From positions 51,587 to 115,586 of the forward strand of contig JASFMY010000003.1 in the NCBI GenBank assembly GCA_050117315.1: DNA of 64,000 bases, given 5' to 3'. The first letter of the stretch is position 1, and every line of letters starts with the position of its first letter. The translations under genes and the position numbers were made by a program. Positions 44,872-53,368 of the stretch are shown here, in pieces. Below the pieces are notes generated by a model. That model made no database searches and had not been told where the DNA came from. It saw only the letters and a list, made by a program, of their open reading frames with translations. The stretch is from JANQIV01 sp050117315 (lineage in GTDB: Bacteria; Bacteroidota; Ignavibacteria; Ignavibacteriales; Melioribacteraceae).

Positions 44872-46230
44872 ATGAGTATTAACAAATTGCTGGACATTGC
44901 CGGCAGAAGTTTACAGACTTATCAGGGAGCGTTAACTGCTACCTCGAACAATGTTGCTAATTCAGCCAATTCCAATTACTCGAGGCAGAGAGTGATTTTA
45001 TCCGCAATAGCACCTGACCCGGGATCAGGTTATGATTACGGTTCCGGCGTTACCCTTTCTGCAATAGAAAGAGTTCGTGATACCTTTCTTGACAGTCAAA
45101 AAATTCAATACAGCAGCCTGTCATATTCGGCTCAAAAACAATCCGATATTTTGTCACAACTGGAAACATTGTTAAGTGAACCGTCGGATTCCGGGCTATC
45201 AAGCAAAATTACTTCGTTCTTTAATTCATTCGAAATACTCACTTCCGACTCAACTTCATCATCATTAAGGAGTGATGTCCTTAATGCAGCCCAGAGCCTT
45301 GCAGATAAATTAAATACTATATATAGCGGCTATCAAGATATAAAGACAGATCTGAAAAATGAAGCTGAAGAATATGTAAAGAGTATTAATGAATACGTTA
45401 AACAAATACAAAATCTCAATAAACAGATTATTGCGTCAGAAACAAGAGGCACAACTGCAAATGAGTTAATGGACGAACGGACAAGAATACTTAATGAACT
45501 AAGCCAATTGGCAAATATCAGCGTTCAGACAAGTTCGGATAACAGTGTTAGTGTATCAATCGGGGGAATATTTGCAGTTGATACGTACAACTCCCAAGAG
45601 TTTAAAGTAGAAGAACAAAATGGCTCTCTCAAAATTGTAACTGCTGAAGGCGGTACAGCTATGAGTTTAAATGGCGGTGAACTTTATGCTACAACAAGAA
45701 TGTACAATGAGGTAATTCCTGGATATCTGGATTCTTTGGATGAAGTAGGTAATGCTATATACGAAAGTGTAAATGCGATTCATAGTACCGGGTATACTAC
45801 TACCGACCCGCCGCAAACCGGAATAAATTTTTTTGACAGTTATGAAAATGGGTTATTAACAATTAATCAAGATATTCTCGATGATACATCTATGCTGGCA
45901 ATTTCTGCGGACGGTACGGACGGGAATAATGAAATAGCGTTGCAGCTTGCCGGGTTACAAGATGAAGAAGTAATCGATGGGGAAACAATTTTAGATGTAT
46001 ATACATCTTTTACAAACGATCTGGCAAACGAGAAAGTATTGCAGGATGAAAATGCCACTACTTATCAATCGGTAATAGATCAGTTGAATGGGCAGATTTC
46101 AGAAGTATCAAGCGTTTCAATTGACGAAGAAATGGTAAGTGTACTTAAGTTTCAAAGTGCGTATAGTGCTTCCGCTAAACTGATTTCTGTAGCTGATGAA
46201 CTGTTTGAAACTTTACTGAATACAATTTAA
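44872..46230 (+). CDS. flgK: Hook-filament junction protein FlgK (HAP1)
   Basis: FlgK joins hook and filament. The 452-residue protein starts with the rod/hook/HAP signature (SLQTYQGALTATSNNVANSANSNYSRQRVILS) and ends SIDEEMVSVLKFQSAYSASAKLISVADELFETLLNT. The shared N- and C-terminal helices are intact and the middle is close to the short end of the family. flgL follows after 23 bases. Confidence 0.95.
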   Translation: MSINKLLDIAGRSLQTYQGALTATSNNVANSANSNYSRQRVILSAIAPDPGSGYDYGSGVTLSAIERVRDTFLDSQKIQYSSLSYSAQKQSDILSQLETLLSEPSDSGLSSKITSFFNSFEILTSDSTSSSLRSDVLNAAQSLADKLNTIYSGYQDIKTDLKNEAEEYVKSINEYVKQIQNLNKQIIASETRGTTANELMDERTRILNELSQLANISVQTSSDNSVSVSIGGIFAVDTYNSQEFKVEEQNGSLKIVTAEGGTAMSLNGGELYATTRMYNEVIPGYLDSLDEVGNAIYESVNAIHSTGYTTTDPPQTGINFFDSYENGLLTINQDILDDTSMLAISADGTDGNNEIALQLAGLQDEEVIDGETILDVYTSFTNDLANEKVLQDENATTYQSVIDQLNGQISEVSSVSIDEEMVSVLKFQSAYSASAKLISVADELFETLLNTI

Positions 46231-46253
46231 TGATGTTGTAGAGGAGAAATAAA

Positions 46254-47150
46254 ATGAGAATAACAAATAGTTATTTACAGCAATCATTCTTAAGAAGTTT
46301 AGATACTACTAAAAATTTACTTGCTGAAGTAGAACATCGATTACTAACCGAAAAGAAGATTAATGTTGTTTCGGATTCACCTTCAGGGTCGAGCAGGGTA
46401 ATAAGGCTGAGCTCAGAACTGCAGGATATTGAGTCTTATAAGAGTAATATTGAAAACGGCCGCTCTTTCCTGGAATCCACCATAAGCTCTATGGGAGGAA
46501 TACAATCTGAAATACAATCGGTAATTGTTGATTTAACATCACTTGAGAACGCAGTTGAAGATGATTCACTTGGCGAATATGCAGAAAAGATAGAGCTGGC
46601 GTTGGAAACTATTCTTGATTATGCAAACTCAAAATTTTCGGATACATATTTATTTGGAGGTACCGACAATTCGGAGGAACCTTATGGAACTAATGCAACT
46701 CCTCCGCCCAATATTCAACAAAATACTACAGATACTTCGGGCGAAGTTAAAGTAAATATTTCGTCTACAATTACTCAAAAAATTAATATTACGGGAGATG
46801 AATTATTCGGGACAATTGACGGAACCGATATCTTCAATACATTAAACGATATTAAAGAAGGTTTGGAAGCAGGAGTCAGACCGACAGATGCACAAGTAGC
46901 AACTGTTGAAGATTTTAACGAGAAAGTAATTAATGTAATTTCACAGGCAGGCAACTATATTAACAGAATGGATAGTACGGAGGAAATGCTTACGACCCAG
47001 GAACTGGAATTAACCGGTCTAATATCCAAGGAACAGGATATTGATGTTGCCGAGGAAATAGTAGAAATGGAAAGTCAGCAGTATGCTCTTAATGTTGCAT
47101 ATAAAATTTCCTCAATGATTCTCCCACAATCACTACTGGATTTCTTATAA
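46254..47150 (+). CDS. flgL: Hook-filament junction protein FlgL (HAP3)
   Basis: FlgL sits between FlgK and the filament. The 298-residue flagellin-like protein begins MRITNSYLQQSFLRSLDTTK, has LLTEKKINVVSDSPSGSSRVIRLSSELQ near the start, the FSDTYLFGGTDNSEEPY segment mid-way, and ends DVAEEIVEMESQQYALNVAYKISSMILPQSLLDFL. A good GAGGAG ribosome site precedes it. It shares one base with motA. Confidence 0.94.
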   Translation: MRITNSYLQQSFLRSLDTTKNLLAEVEHRLLTEKKINVVSDSPSGSSRVIRLSSELQDIESYKSNIENGRSFLESTISSMGGIQSEIQSVIVDLTSLENAVEDDSLGEYAEKIELALETILDYANSKFSDTYLFGGTDNSEEPYGTNATPPPNIQQNTTDTSGEVKVNISSTITQKINITGDELFGTIDGTDIFNTLNDIKEGLEAGVRPTDAQVATVEDFNEKVINVISQAGNYINRMDSTEEMLTTQELELTGLISKEQDIDVAEEIVEMESQQYALNVAYKISSMILPQSLLDFL

Positions 47151-47917
47151 TGAATAAAAAACAGGGAAGTTTTTACGGTTTATTACTAGGGATAGTTTCT
47201 ATTTTCGGTTCTTTCTTTTTAGAGGGAGGTTCTTTTAAAGCTTTATTTCTCATTCCCCCCATTATAATTGTTTTCGGAGGAACTTTTGCCGCTACTATTA
47301 TAGGGTTTGGATATGAGAGGTTTAAACAAATTTATAGTTTAACTAAATTAGCTTATGTTCCGAGGAGTTTTGATATAAGAAATCTGATTGAAAGAATTGT
47401 TGAAATTTCAATGAAGGTAAGAAAAGAAGGCTTGCTTTCGGTTGAAAAAGATTTGGAAAAACTTGAATTCGGTTTTCCGCAGAAAATGATAAAATTTGTT
47501 CTCGATGGAACTAATGCGGAGATGCTTGAAACAGTTGCTTTTACGGAAATTAAAGCAATGGAGCAAAGACATAATTCAAATATTTCTATCTTTTTGAAAA
47601 TGGGAGGATATGCCCCGACCATGGGAATTATCGGTACAGTGATGGCGTTGATAATGACCCTGGCAAATGCGGGTGAAGATCCTACATTACTTATCCATAG
47701 TATTGCTTCTGCTTTTATTGCAACGCTGTGGGGAATTGTAAGTGCAAATTTAATATGGCTTCCAATAGCAGATAAATTAAAACAATGTCATTTAGAAGAA
47801 AAACATATGATGCAAGTATCTTTGGAAGGAGTGCTGGCAATCCAAAGTGGGGAGATCCCGACTTTAGTAAGAGCCAGGATGATGAGTATGCTCCCCGCAA
47901 AAGATCAAGAAAATTAG
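47150..47917 (+). CDS. motA: Stator protein MotA, first set
   Basis: MotA surrounds MotB and turns the rotor. The 255-residue protein has four transmembrane segments, with a cytoplasmic loop between helices 2 and 3 (VRKEGLLSVEKDLEKLEFGFPQKMI), MGGYAPTMGIIGTVMALI in helix 3, and the family end LEGVLAIQSGEIPTLVRARMMSML. It resembles Firmicutes-type MotA/MotP more than the E. coli type encoded at 49978. The 3' end overlaps motB by 133 nt. Confidence 0.93.
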   Translation: MNKKQGSFYGLLLGIVSIFGSFFLEGGSFKALFLIPPIIIVFGGTFAATIIGFGYERFKQIYSLTKLAYVPRSFDIRNLIERIVEISMKVRKEGLLSVEKDLEKLEFGFPQKMIKFVLDGTNAEMLETVAFTEIKAMEQRHNSNISIFLKMGGYAPTMGIIGTVMALIMTLANAGEDPTLLIHSIASAFIATLWGIVSANLIWLPIADKLKQCHLEEKHMMQVSLEGVLAIQSGEIPTLVRARMMSMLPAKDQEN

Positions 47918-48594
47918 AGTCCGGCAGTAGTGAAGACTTTGAAGAGCACGGTAGTAGCGACAGGTATTTAATTACCTATGCCGATTTGATTACACTATTA
48001 CTAGGATTATTTATAATTTTATATGCTATGTCTAATATTGATCTTGAAAAATACAAAGAAACGATATCGGCATTAGGAAGTGTATTCGGATCACAGTCTA
48101 AAGTTCAGGTCATAGATCCCGGAGACAAAATAATAGAAAATTTTTCGTCTTCTCCTACTTTAAAGGAAACACTGCAGAATTTGATAAATGAAAACGGTTA
48201 CGGTAATGCGATAAAATTAAGTGAAAACGAAAGAGGAATAACAGTTAGCATTTTAGGTGATATACTTTTTCCCTCCGGTAGTGCTGAACTTGGCGAAGGA
48301 TCAATAATAGTCTTAAATAAGCTGGCAAAAATTATAAAGCCTTTGCCAAATGATTTAAGAGTTGAAGGACATACGGATAATGTCCCGATAAACAATAATG
48401 CTTATCCTTCAAACTGGCACTTATCTGTTGCCAGAGCAACTAATACGGCTTATTATTTAATGAACGAAGAAAAAATATCACAAGATAAAGTTTCAATAGT
48501 GGGTTATTCGAAATATCAACCTGTCGCAACAAATGAAACCGATGAAGGCAGGGCATTAAACAGAAGAGTAGATTTAGTAATTTTAAATAAGTAA
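47785..48594 (+). CDS. motB: Stator protein MotB, first set, with 133-nt overlap into motA
   Basis: MotB anchors the stator and carries the ion-binding Asp. The 269-residue protein has a long basic and acidic cytoplasmic start, one transmembrane helix with D67 (ITYADLITLLLGLFIILYA), and a C-terminal OmpA-like domain (VEGHTDNVPINN, LSVARATNTAYYL, NRRVDLVILN). The only start codon in frame before the transmembrane helix is ATG 47785, inside motA in another frame; no in-frame ATG, GTG or TTG exists between it and the helix. The first 44 codons are thus read in two frames. Confidence 0.88.
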   Translation: MSFRRKTYDASIFGRSAGNPKWGDPDFSKSQDDEYAPRKRSRKLESGSSEDFEEHGSSDRYLITYADLITLLLGLFIILYAMSNIDLEKYKETISALGSVFGSQSKVQVIDPGDKIIENFSSSPTLKETLQNLINENGYGNAIKLSENERGITVSILGDILFPSGSAELGEGSIIVLNKLAKIIKPLPNDLRVEGHTDNVPINNNAYPSNWHLSVARATNTAYYLMNEEKISQDKVSIVGYSKYQPVATNETDEGRALNRRVDLVILNK

Positions 48595-48609
48595 CAAAAA
48601 GAAGAGGTT

Positions 48610-49005
48610 ATGAAACTAAAAACATTACAATTCGGCGATATTGAATTTGATGATAAAATTATCATCAAATTCAATGACGGAATACTTGGTTTTGAAGACA
48701 AAAAAAGATACATAATGATTACCGAGGACGACGGAATTTTTTATTGGCTTACCTCGGTTGATGAACCGGAAATAGTATTCCCGCTTTTCCCGATGGGACT
48801 AATCACCGAAAACTATCCTGCTGAAAAGGGCTTTGAAGCTTTCGGGATAGTTAATCTTGACAAAGATCCCACCGCGATTACACTTAATATGAAGGCTCCG
48901 ATTTATTTAAACCACGGGGATAAAATAGGATTCCAGAAAATTTTAGATAAAGAAGAGTATCCCATTAATTATAAACTATTTGTTCAAGAAGAAGATAAAG
49001 AATAG
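48610..49005 (+). CDS. fliW: Flagellar assembly factor FliW
   Basis: FliW binds CsrA and, in other bacteria, flagellin, linking flagellin level to CsrA activity. The 131-residue protein has the family pattern LQFGDIEFDDKIIIKFNDGILGFEDKKRYIMI, then FYWLTSVDEPEIVFPLFP, and NMKAPIYLNHGDKIGFQKIL. A GAAGAGG ribosome site precedes ATG. It is followed after two bases by csrA, the standard fliW-csrA pair. Confidence 0.95.
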   Translation: MKLKTLQFGDIEFDDKIIIKFNDGILGFEDKKRYIMITEDDGIFYWLTSVDEPEIVFPLFPMGLITENYPAEKGFEAFGIVNLDKDPTAITLNMKAPIYLNHGDKIGFQKILDKEEYPINYKLFVQEEDKE

Positions 49006-49007
49006 AC

Positions 49008-49256
49008 ATGCTCGTACTATCAAGAAAAAATAACGAAAAAATTAGGATTGGCTCTAACATAGTAATAAGCATTTTGGGAGTTTATGAAAATAATGTAAAA
49101 ATAGGAATTGAAGCACCGAGTGACATTAAAATATTAAGAGAAGAAATATATGAAACAGTTAAAAATGAAACTTTGCGAGCTACTATGAAAAGCAGGGAAG
49201 TGCTAAAAGCCGATCTTTCCAAACTATCCATTAATCAGGTTAAAAAGAAAAAATAA
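49008..49256 (+). CDS. csrA: RNA-binding translational regulator CsrA
   Basis: CsrA binds GGA-containing hairpins in mRNA leaders, usually blocking translation. The 82-residue protein has MLVLSRKNNEKIRIGSNIVISILG, VKIGIEAPSDIKILREEIYE with the RNA-contacting Arg in ILREE, and a basic tail. It is paired with fliW, so is likely antagonised by it. The flgE leader at 22658 and the flagellin leader outside the window are candidate targets; that is inference. Confidence 0.95.
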   Translation: MLVLSRKNNEKIRIGSNIVISILGVYENNVKIGIEAPSDIKILREEIYETVKNETLRATMKSREVLKADLSKLSINQVKKKK

Positions 49257-49963
49257 TGGGTAAGATCAATAGAAAATACAAAGTGTTGATTGTTGATGAT
49301 TCTGATGTAATTCTCAGTTTCATGAAAGACTTTTTCAAAGAATATGATTTTGAAGTATTTACGTGCAACGACGGGCTGGAAGGGTTAAGAGTTGCGGCAG
49401 AAGAAAAGCCGGATTTAATTTTTCTCGACCTGATGATGCCGAACCTGGACGGCTTAAAAATGCTGCAGGTGAAAAGTGTTTTAAGGGATATTGAGAACAT
49501 ACCCGTAATTGTTATAAGTGCCAATACCGTCAGGCGTAACGTTATGGCGGCTCTTGAAGCAGGGGCTTATAAAGTAATATCAAAACCGCTTAACAAAGAA
49601 CAGATAACCGGTTACGTAAATGAAGTATTGGGAGGAAGTAATTTTTCCGAAACTAAAAAGGTTACTGAAACCGAGGAAAAAGACATAAAGGATAATCTTG
49701 CTAAATTTTTCATAGAATCTTTCGATAAAAAGAAAAGAACAATTAATGAGGCAATTAAAACAAAAGATGCCGAAAAGTTGAAAACAGTAGTACACGAAAT
49801 AAAAGGAGCCGGTGGAACCATGGGTTACCCTGAGTTAACTGAAATAAGCCGGGAAATTGAAGAAAAAGAATTTCAATTAACAACTGATTGGATTTTTGCG
49901 GAAATGAAATGCAATCAATTATTTAAAGAAATAAAGCAAATAGAACGAAGAATTACTAATTAA
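49256..49963 (+). CDS. Receiver-Hpt fusion protein
   Basis: A 235-residue protein with an N-terminal receiver (D14-D15, phospho-acceptor D58 in LIFLDLMMPNLDG, K-P at 110-111) and a C-terminal Hpt domain with H180 (LKTVVHEIKGAGGTMGYPELTEIS). Such proteins relay phosphate between kinases and regulators. It overlaps csrA by one base and precedes the second stator pair. No membrane part. Its partner kinase may be the PAS-kinase at 53368, but that is a guess. Confidence 0.85.
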   Translation: MGKINRKYKVLIVDDSDVILSFMKDFFKEYDFEVFTCNDGLEGLRVAAEEKPDLIFLDLMMPNLDGLKMLQVKSVLRDIENIPVIVISANTVRRNVMAALEAGAYKVISKPLNKEQITGYVNEVLGGSNFSETKKVTETEEKDIKDNLAKFFIESFDKKKRTINEAIKTKDAEKLKTVVHEIKGAGGTMGYPELTEISREIEEKEFQLTTDWIFAEMKCNQLFKEIKQIERRITN

Positions 49964-49977
49964 ACTAGAATAGGATT

Positions 49978-50835
49978 ATGTTAATAATAGTAGGCGCGGT
50001 AATTGTAACTGCCGGTGTAGTAGTCGGGTTTACGATGGCAGGAGGTCATTTGGCTGTGTTGCTCCAGATATCCGAGTTTATTACAATCGGCGGTGCAGCT
50101 TTAGGAAGTATGATAATTATGTCTCCTATTTCTTTACTTAAGAAGATTATAGGCTCCATTCCAAAAGCGATCAGTCATAAAGGAGAAACAAAAGAAGATT
50201 ATTTAAATCTGTTAAAATCATTTTATGATTTATTTTTGGTTTCGCAAAGAGATGGTTTACTTGCAATTGAAAAACACATTGAAACACCTGAAGAGAGTGA
50301 TGTTCTTAAAAACAACCAAAAGTTTTTGCACAATAAATATGCTCTTACCTTTTTTACGGATACCCTGAAAGTAATGTTATCCGGAGGTGTTCCCCCCCAC
50401 GAAATTGAATCATTAATGGATACCGAGATTGAAACCTTTGAGATGGAATCAAAACCGGTTCCGCATATTATTACAAAAGTTGCCGATGCTTTACCGGGAC
50501 TGGGAATTGTTGCTGCTGTACTCGGTATAATTGTTACCATGGGAAGTATTAATGAAGGTGCCGAGGCTGTTGGGCATCACGTTGCAGCAGCTTTGGTAGG
50601 TACTTTCCTGGGCGTGTTATTGTCCTACGGGTTTTTCAATCCGCTTGCTACAAACATAGAACACATGGTTGAAGCTGAAGTTAGATACCTTGAAACAATT
50701 AAAGCTGCGGTTGTTGCATATGCAAAAGGAAACCCTCCCGTTGTAGCTGTTGAAATTGCAAGAAGAACAATTTTCTCAGACGAAAGACCTACTTTTGGTG
50801 AACTTGAATCACACTTAAGAGGTAAAAAGGACTAA
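49978..50835 (+). CDS. motA: Stator protein MotA, second set
   Basis: A 285-residue MotA of the E. coli type: four transmembrane segments, start MLIIVGAVIVTAGVVVGFTMAGGHL, cytoplasmic loop with VSQRDGLLAIEKHIETPEES, then the conserved DALPGLGIVAAVLGIIVTMGSI and AALVGTFLGVLLSYGFFNPLA segments. It is longer than the first MotA (47150) and clearly of another lineage. motB of the second set follows after two bases. Confidence 0.94.
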   Translation: MLIIVGAVIVTAGVVVGFTMAGGHLAVLLQISEFITIGGAALGSMIIMSPISLLKKIIGSIPKAISHKGETKEDYLNLLKSFYDLFLVSQRDGLLAIEKHIETPEESDVLKNNQKFLHNKYALTFFTDTLKVMLSGGVPPHEIESLMDTEIETFEMESKPVPHIITKVADALPGLGIVAAVLGIIVTMGSINEGAEAVGHHVAAALVGTFLGVLLSYGFFNPLATNIEHMVEAEVRYLETIKAAVVAYAKGNPPVVAVEIARRTIFSDERPTFGELESHLRGKKD

Positions 50836-50837
50836 AT

Positions 50838-51611
50838 ATGGACGGCGATAATTCTGCCCCTATTATAATTAAAAAGGGGAAAAAGAAGGGAGAAGGACAT
50901 CACGGCGGTGCATGGAAAGTTGCCTATGCGGATTTTGTTACGGCAATGATGGCTTTATTTATAGTTCTTTGGATCTTAGGTCAAAGTGAAGAAGTAAAAG
51001 AAAGCGTATCTCATTATTTTAATAACCCCACCGGTGTTGCCCTTGGAAGCGGTCCAAGTGCTCTTGATGGCAGAAGTAATACATTTATGGAAGAAACCGT
51101 AATGTATGAGATGAAACTTAAGGAAATGGAAACCGAAAGATTAAAATCAATGGGTGAGTCAATTATTAAACAACTGGAAAAAAATGCAACCTTCCTTGAT
51201 ATAATGGATCAAATTGATGTTACAGTAACAGATGAAGGGTTACGTATTGAATTAATGGAAACTAATAAGGAATCATTTTTTGATTTAAGCACCGCGGTAT
51301 TAAAAGATAATGCAGAGAAAATGTTAACCTCTATTGGTGAACAGCTCTCTACGTTGAACAATAAAATAGTAATAGAAGGTCATACGGATTCAAGGCAGTT
51401 CCCCGGCGGAGCATTGGGTTATACAAACTATGAGCTAAGTACGGATAGGGCGAATACGGCAAGAAGAACCTTAGTTAACGCCGGTATACAAATGAACCAG
51501 ATAGATGAAGTTAGGGGATACGCGGATAACAGGCTTATAAATCCCGACGACCCTTTTGATGCATCTAACAGGCGGATAAGCATAATTGTAAAATTCTCGG
51601 AAGAGTTATGA
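50838..51611 (+). CDS. motB: Stator protein MotB, second set
   Basis: A 257-residue MotB of the E. coli type: basic start (IIIKKGKKKGEGHHGGAWK), transmembrane helix with ion-binding D32 (VAYADFVTAMMALFIVLWIL), and an OmpA-like peptidoglycan-binding domain (IEGHTDSRQFPGG, LSTDRANTARRTL, NRRISIIVKF). The Asp lies at the same number as in E. coli. It overlaps the following response-regulator gene by 4 nt. Confidence 0.94.
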   Translation: MDGDNSAPIIIKKGKKKGEGHHGGAWKVAYADFVTAMMALFIVLWILGQSEEVKESVSHYFNNPTGVALGSGPSALDGRSNTFMEETVMYEMKLKEMETERLKSMGESIIKQLEKNATFLDIMDQIDVTVTDEGLRIELMETNKESFFDLSTAVLKDNAEKMLTSIGEQLSTLNNKIVIEGHTDSRQFPGGALGYTNYELSTDRANTARRTLVNAGIQMNQIDEVRGYADNRLINPDDPFDASNRRISIIVKFSEEL

Positions 51612-52000
51612 GTAAATCTATATTAATAGTTGAAGACGATCCCTTTACGCAAAAATTTTACGAACACCTTTTCGCAAGAAAGGGATATAAATTAATCCAG
51701 ACGGAAAACGGTAACGAAATTTTCGAGATTTTGGAAAACAATCAAGTCTCGCTGCTTATATTAGATATTAACCTAAAAAACACTTACCTTGATAAAGAAA
51801 AGTTGGATGGTATATCGATTTCAAGAAAAATCAAGACTAATCCAAAGTATTCTGATTTGCCGGTGCTTTTAATATCTGCTTATAACAAAAAAACAGGAGG
51901 ACGGAATTTCCTGAATGAGAGTTTGGCTGATGATTATTTTGTCAAACCTATAACAAATTTTAACAGCTTAATACAAAAAATAAACACGCTGATTAACTAA
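51608..52000 (+). CDS. Single-domain response regulator
   Basis: A 130-residue receiver with E9-D10-D11, phospho-acceptor D53 (LLILDINLKN) and K-P in YFVKPITN. An insert after the D53 loop (TYLDKEKLDG) makes it longer than the CheY copies at 7076 and 7459. It is coupled to motB (ATGA overlap) and to the next regulator gene (TAATG). No output domain, so it acts by contact or as a phosphate relay. Confidence 0.82.
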   Translation: MSKSILIVEDDPFTQKFYEHLFARKGYKLIQTENGNEIFEILENNQVSLLILDINLKNTYLDKEKLDGISISRKIKTNPKYSDLPVLLISAYNKKTGGRNFLNESLADDYFVKPITNFNSLIQKINTLIN

Positions 52001-52662
52001 TGGCAGAAGAAAAAGATAAAATATTAATCGTTGAAGATGAAGAAGATACAAGGTTTATTTTGGAAAGACTACTTTCCAAAAATGAATTTGAAGTTAGAAC
52101 CGCTGAGAACGGCATAATTGCTCTTGATGTTTTAAAGAATTTTTACCCGAAAGTAATTTTAGCCGACTGGACCATGCCGCAAATGGACGGGTTAAAATTA
52201 TGCGATGTATTAAAGGCAAAAGAAGAAACAAAACTAATTTATTTTATAGTGTTAACGGCAAGAGCGTCGCTAAAAGACCGCGTAACCGGGCTTGATGTTG
52301 GGGCCGATGACTTTTTGGTTAAACCGGTTGAAAACCAGGAACTACTGGCCAGAATACGGTCTGGGGTAAGAATTCACAATCTTCAGAACGAATTAAAAAA
52401 CATTGAACACAGCAAAGCAATTGTTGAAATGGCTTGTACAATAGGACATAAAATTAATAACCCGTTGGCAAGTTTAAGTATGTCGGTCCAAAGCCTCCAG
52501 CAGGAGTTGGAAGAAACAGCAAAGGCTAACTATAAAGACGACTTCTTCATAATTAATGAATCAATAGATAGAATAAAAAAATTCGTTGAGACTCTCCAAA
52601 ATCTCGAAAATCCTGAGTTTACTAAATATGCTCTCAGCAATAAAATGCTGAAACTGGACTAA
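52000..52662 (+). CDS. Receiver plus DHp (His-box) protein without ATPase domain
   Basis: A 220-residue protein. The receiver (1-122) has D56 as phospho-acceptor (ILADWTMPQMDG) and K-P at 109-110. It is followed by a dimerisation-phosphotransfer helix pair with H150 in a well-formed H-box (MACTIGHKINNPLASLS), after which the protein ends with about 50 residues. No N-box or G-box exists, so it cannot autophosphorylate, but it has both an Asp and a His that could pass phosphate. It ends the fliA unit. Confidence 0.8.
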   Translation: MAEEKDKILIVEDEEDTRFILERLLSKNEFEVRTAENGIIALDVLKNFYPKVILADWTMPQMDGLKLCDVLKAKEETKLIYFIVLTARASLKDRVTGLDVGADDFLVKPVENQELLARIRSGVRIHNLQNELKNIEHSKAIVEMACTIGHKINNPLASLSMSVQSLQQELEETAKANYKDDFFIINESIDRIKKFVETLQNLENPEFTKYALSNKMLKLD

Positions 52663-52671
52663 GTTTAGTAT

Positions 52672-52699
52672 TAAACATTTTTCAAGTATTATCCGATAA
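52672..52699 (+). promoter_or_regulatory. Sigma28 (FliA)-type promoter
   Basis: TAAACATT, then twelve bases, then TCCGATAA. This is close to the sigma28 consensus TAAAGTTT-N11-GCCGATAA: the TAAA core and CCGATAA are intact, with a spacer longer by one base. It lies 19 bp before the ATG at 52718, in the only real gap between the long fliA unit and the next gene. It is the only such site I found on the + strand. Confidence 0.65.
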
Positions 52700-52717
52700 T
52701 AATATGTGGAGTAGTCT

Positions 52718-53368
52718 ATGCTTGAAAAAATTATAAATATTAATAGTAATCAACCGTATAAAGGCGGGAAAAAAAGCAAAGGCAATTTCGAGAATTTTAT
52801 ATCCAAAACTTATGCTGAAAAAAATTTCGGAAAAGACTCAATTATATTTTCTCCTGCAGCCGTTTATTTATCACGTATTAATTGGTTGCTAAAAGATGTC
52901 AGTTATCCTGCTGATGAAAAAATAGTTATAGAATTTATAATTGATAAATTTGACTTTAAAACCGAAATAGACCTTCTAACATTTGCCGCAGCCGGTTACC
53001 AGGAGTATACGGTTATTAAAAAGGGAAGCAGTTTGGTGAGAAAAAATAGTTCATTAGTAAAGTTAAAAGTGCTCAAAAGTAAGACACAAAAAAGTGACGT
53101 TTTTAATTCGAACGGTTTTGCCGGGTTAAATACTTTGTTTAACCGGATAGAAAATTTGAAGATTGCTTCCTCTTTTGATAAAAATGATAGTTATTCGATA
53201 AGTTATTTACTTGATGGAATTTTAGATGATATCTTTAAGGAGTTTGAAAGTATTAATAACTCGCTCCTGACCTTCATCAGTAAGCTGGGCAAATATGACT
53301 TTGGAAAGGAATTAAAATTTGAGAATGAGCTGGAACCAATAATTATAGAAAAGGTTTATTCAATATAA
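52718..53368 (+). CDS. Unknown protein behind a sigma28-like promoter
   Basis: A 216-residue soluble protein, without signal or membrane segments. The first 40 residues are Lys/Asn-rich; the rest looks helical, with SIIFSPAAVYLSRINWLLKD and YSISYLLDGILDDIFKEFESI. I do not recognise a family. Because it is transcribed from a FliA-type promoter and overlaps a PAS-kinase gene (TAATG), it is probably made late in flagellar assembly and may act with that kinase. Late cytoplasmic proteins of unknown function are good candidates for motor-linked signalling; this is inference. Confidence 0.7.
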   Translation: MLEKIININSNQPYKGGKKSKGNFENFISKTYAEKNFGKDSIIFSPAAVYLSRINWLLKDVSYPADEKIVIEFIIDKFDFKTEIDLLTFAAAGYQEYTVIKKGSSLVRKNSSLVKLKVLKSKTQKSDVFNSNGFAGLNTLFNRIENLKIASSFDKNDSYSISYLLDGILDDIFKEFESINNSLLTFISKLGKYDFGKELKFENELEPIIIEKVYSI

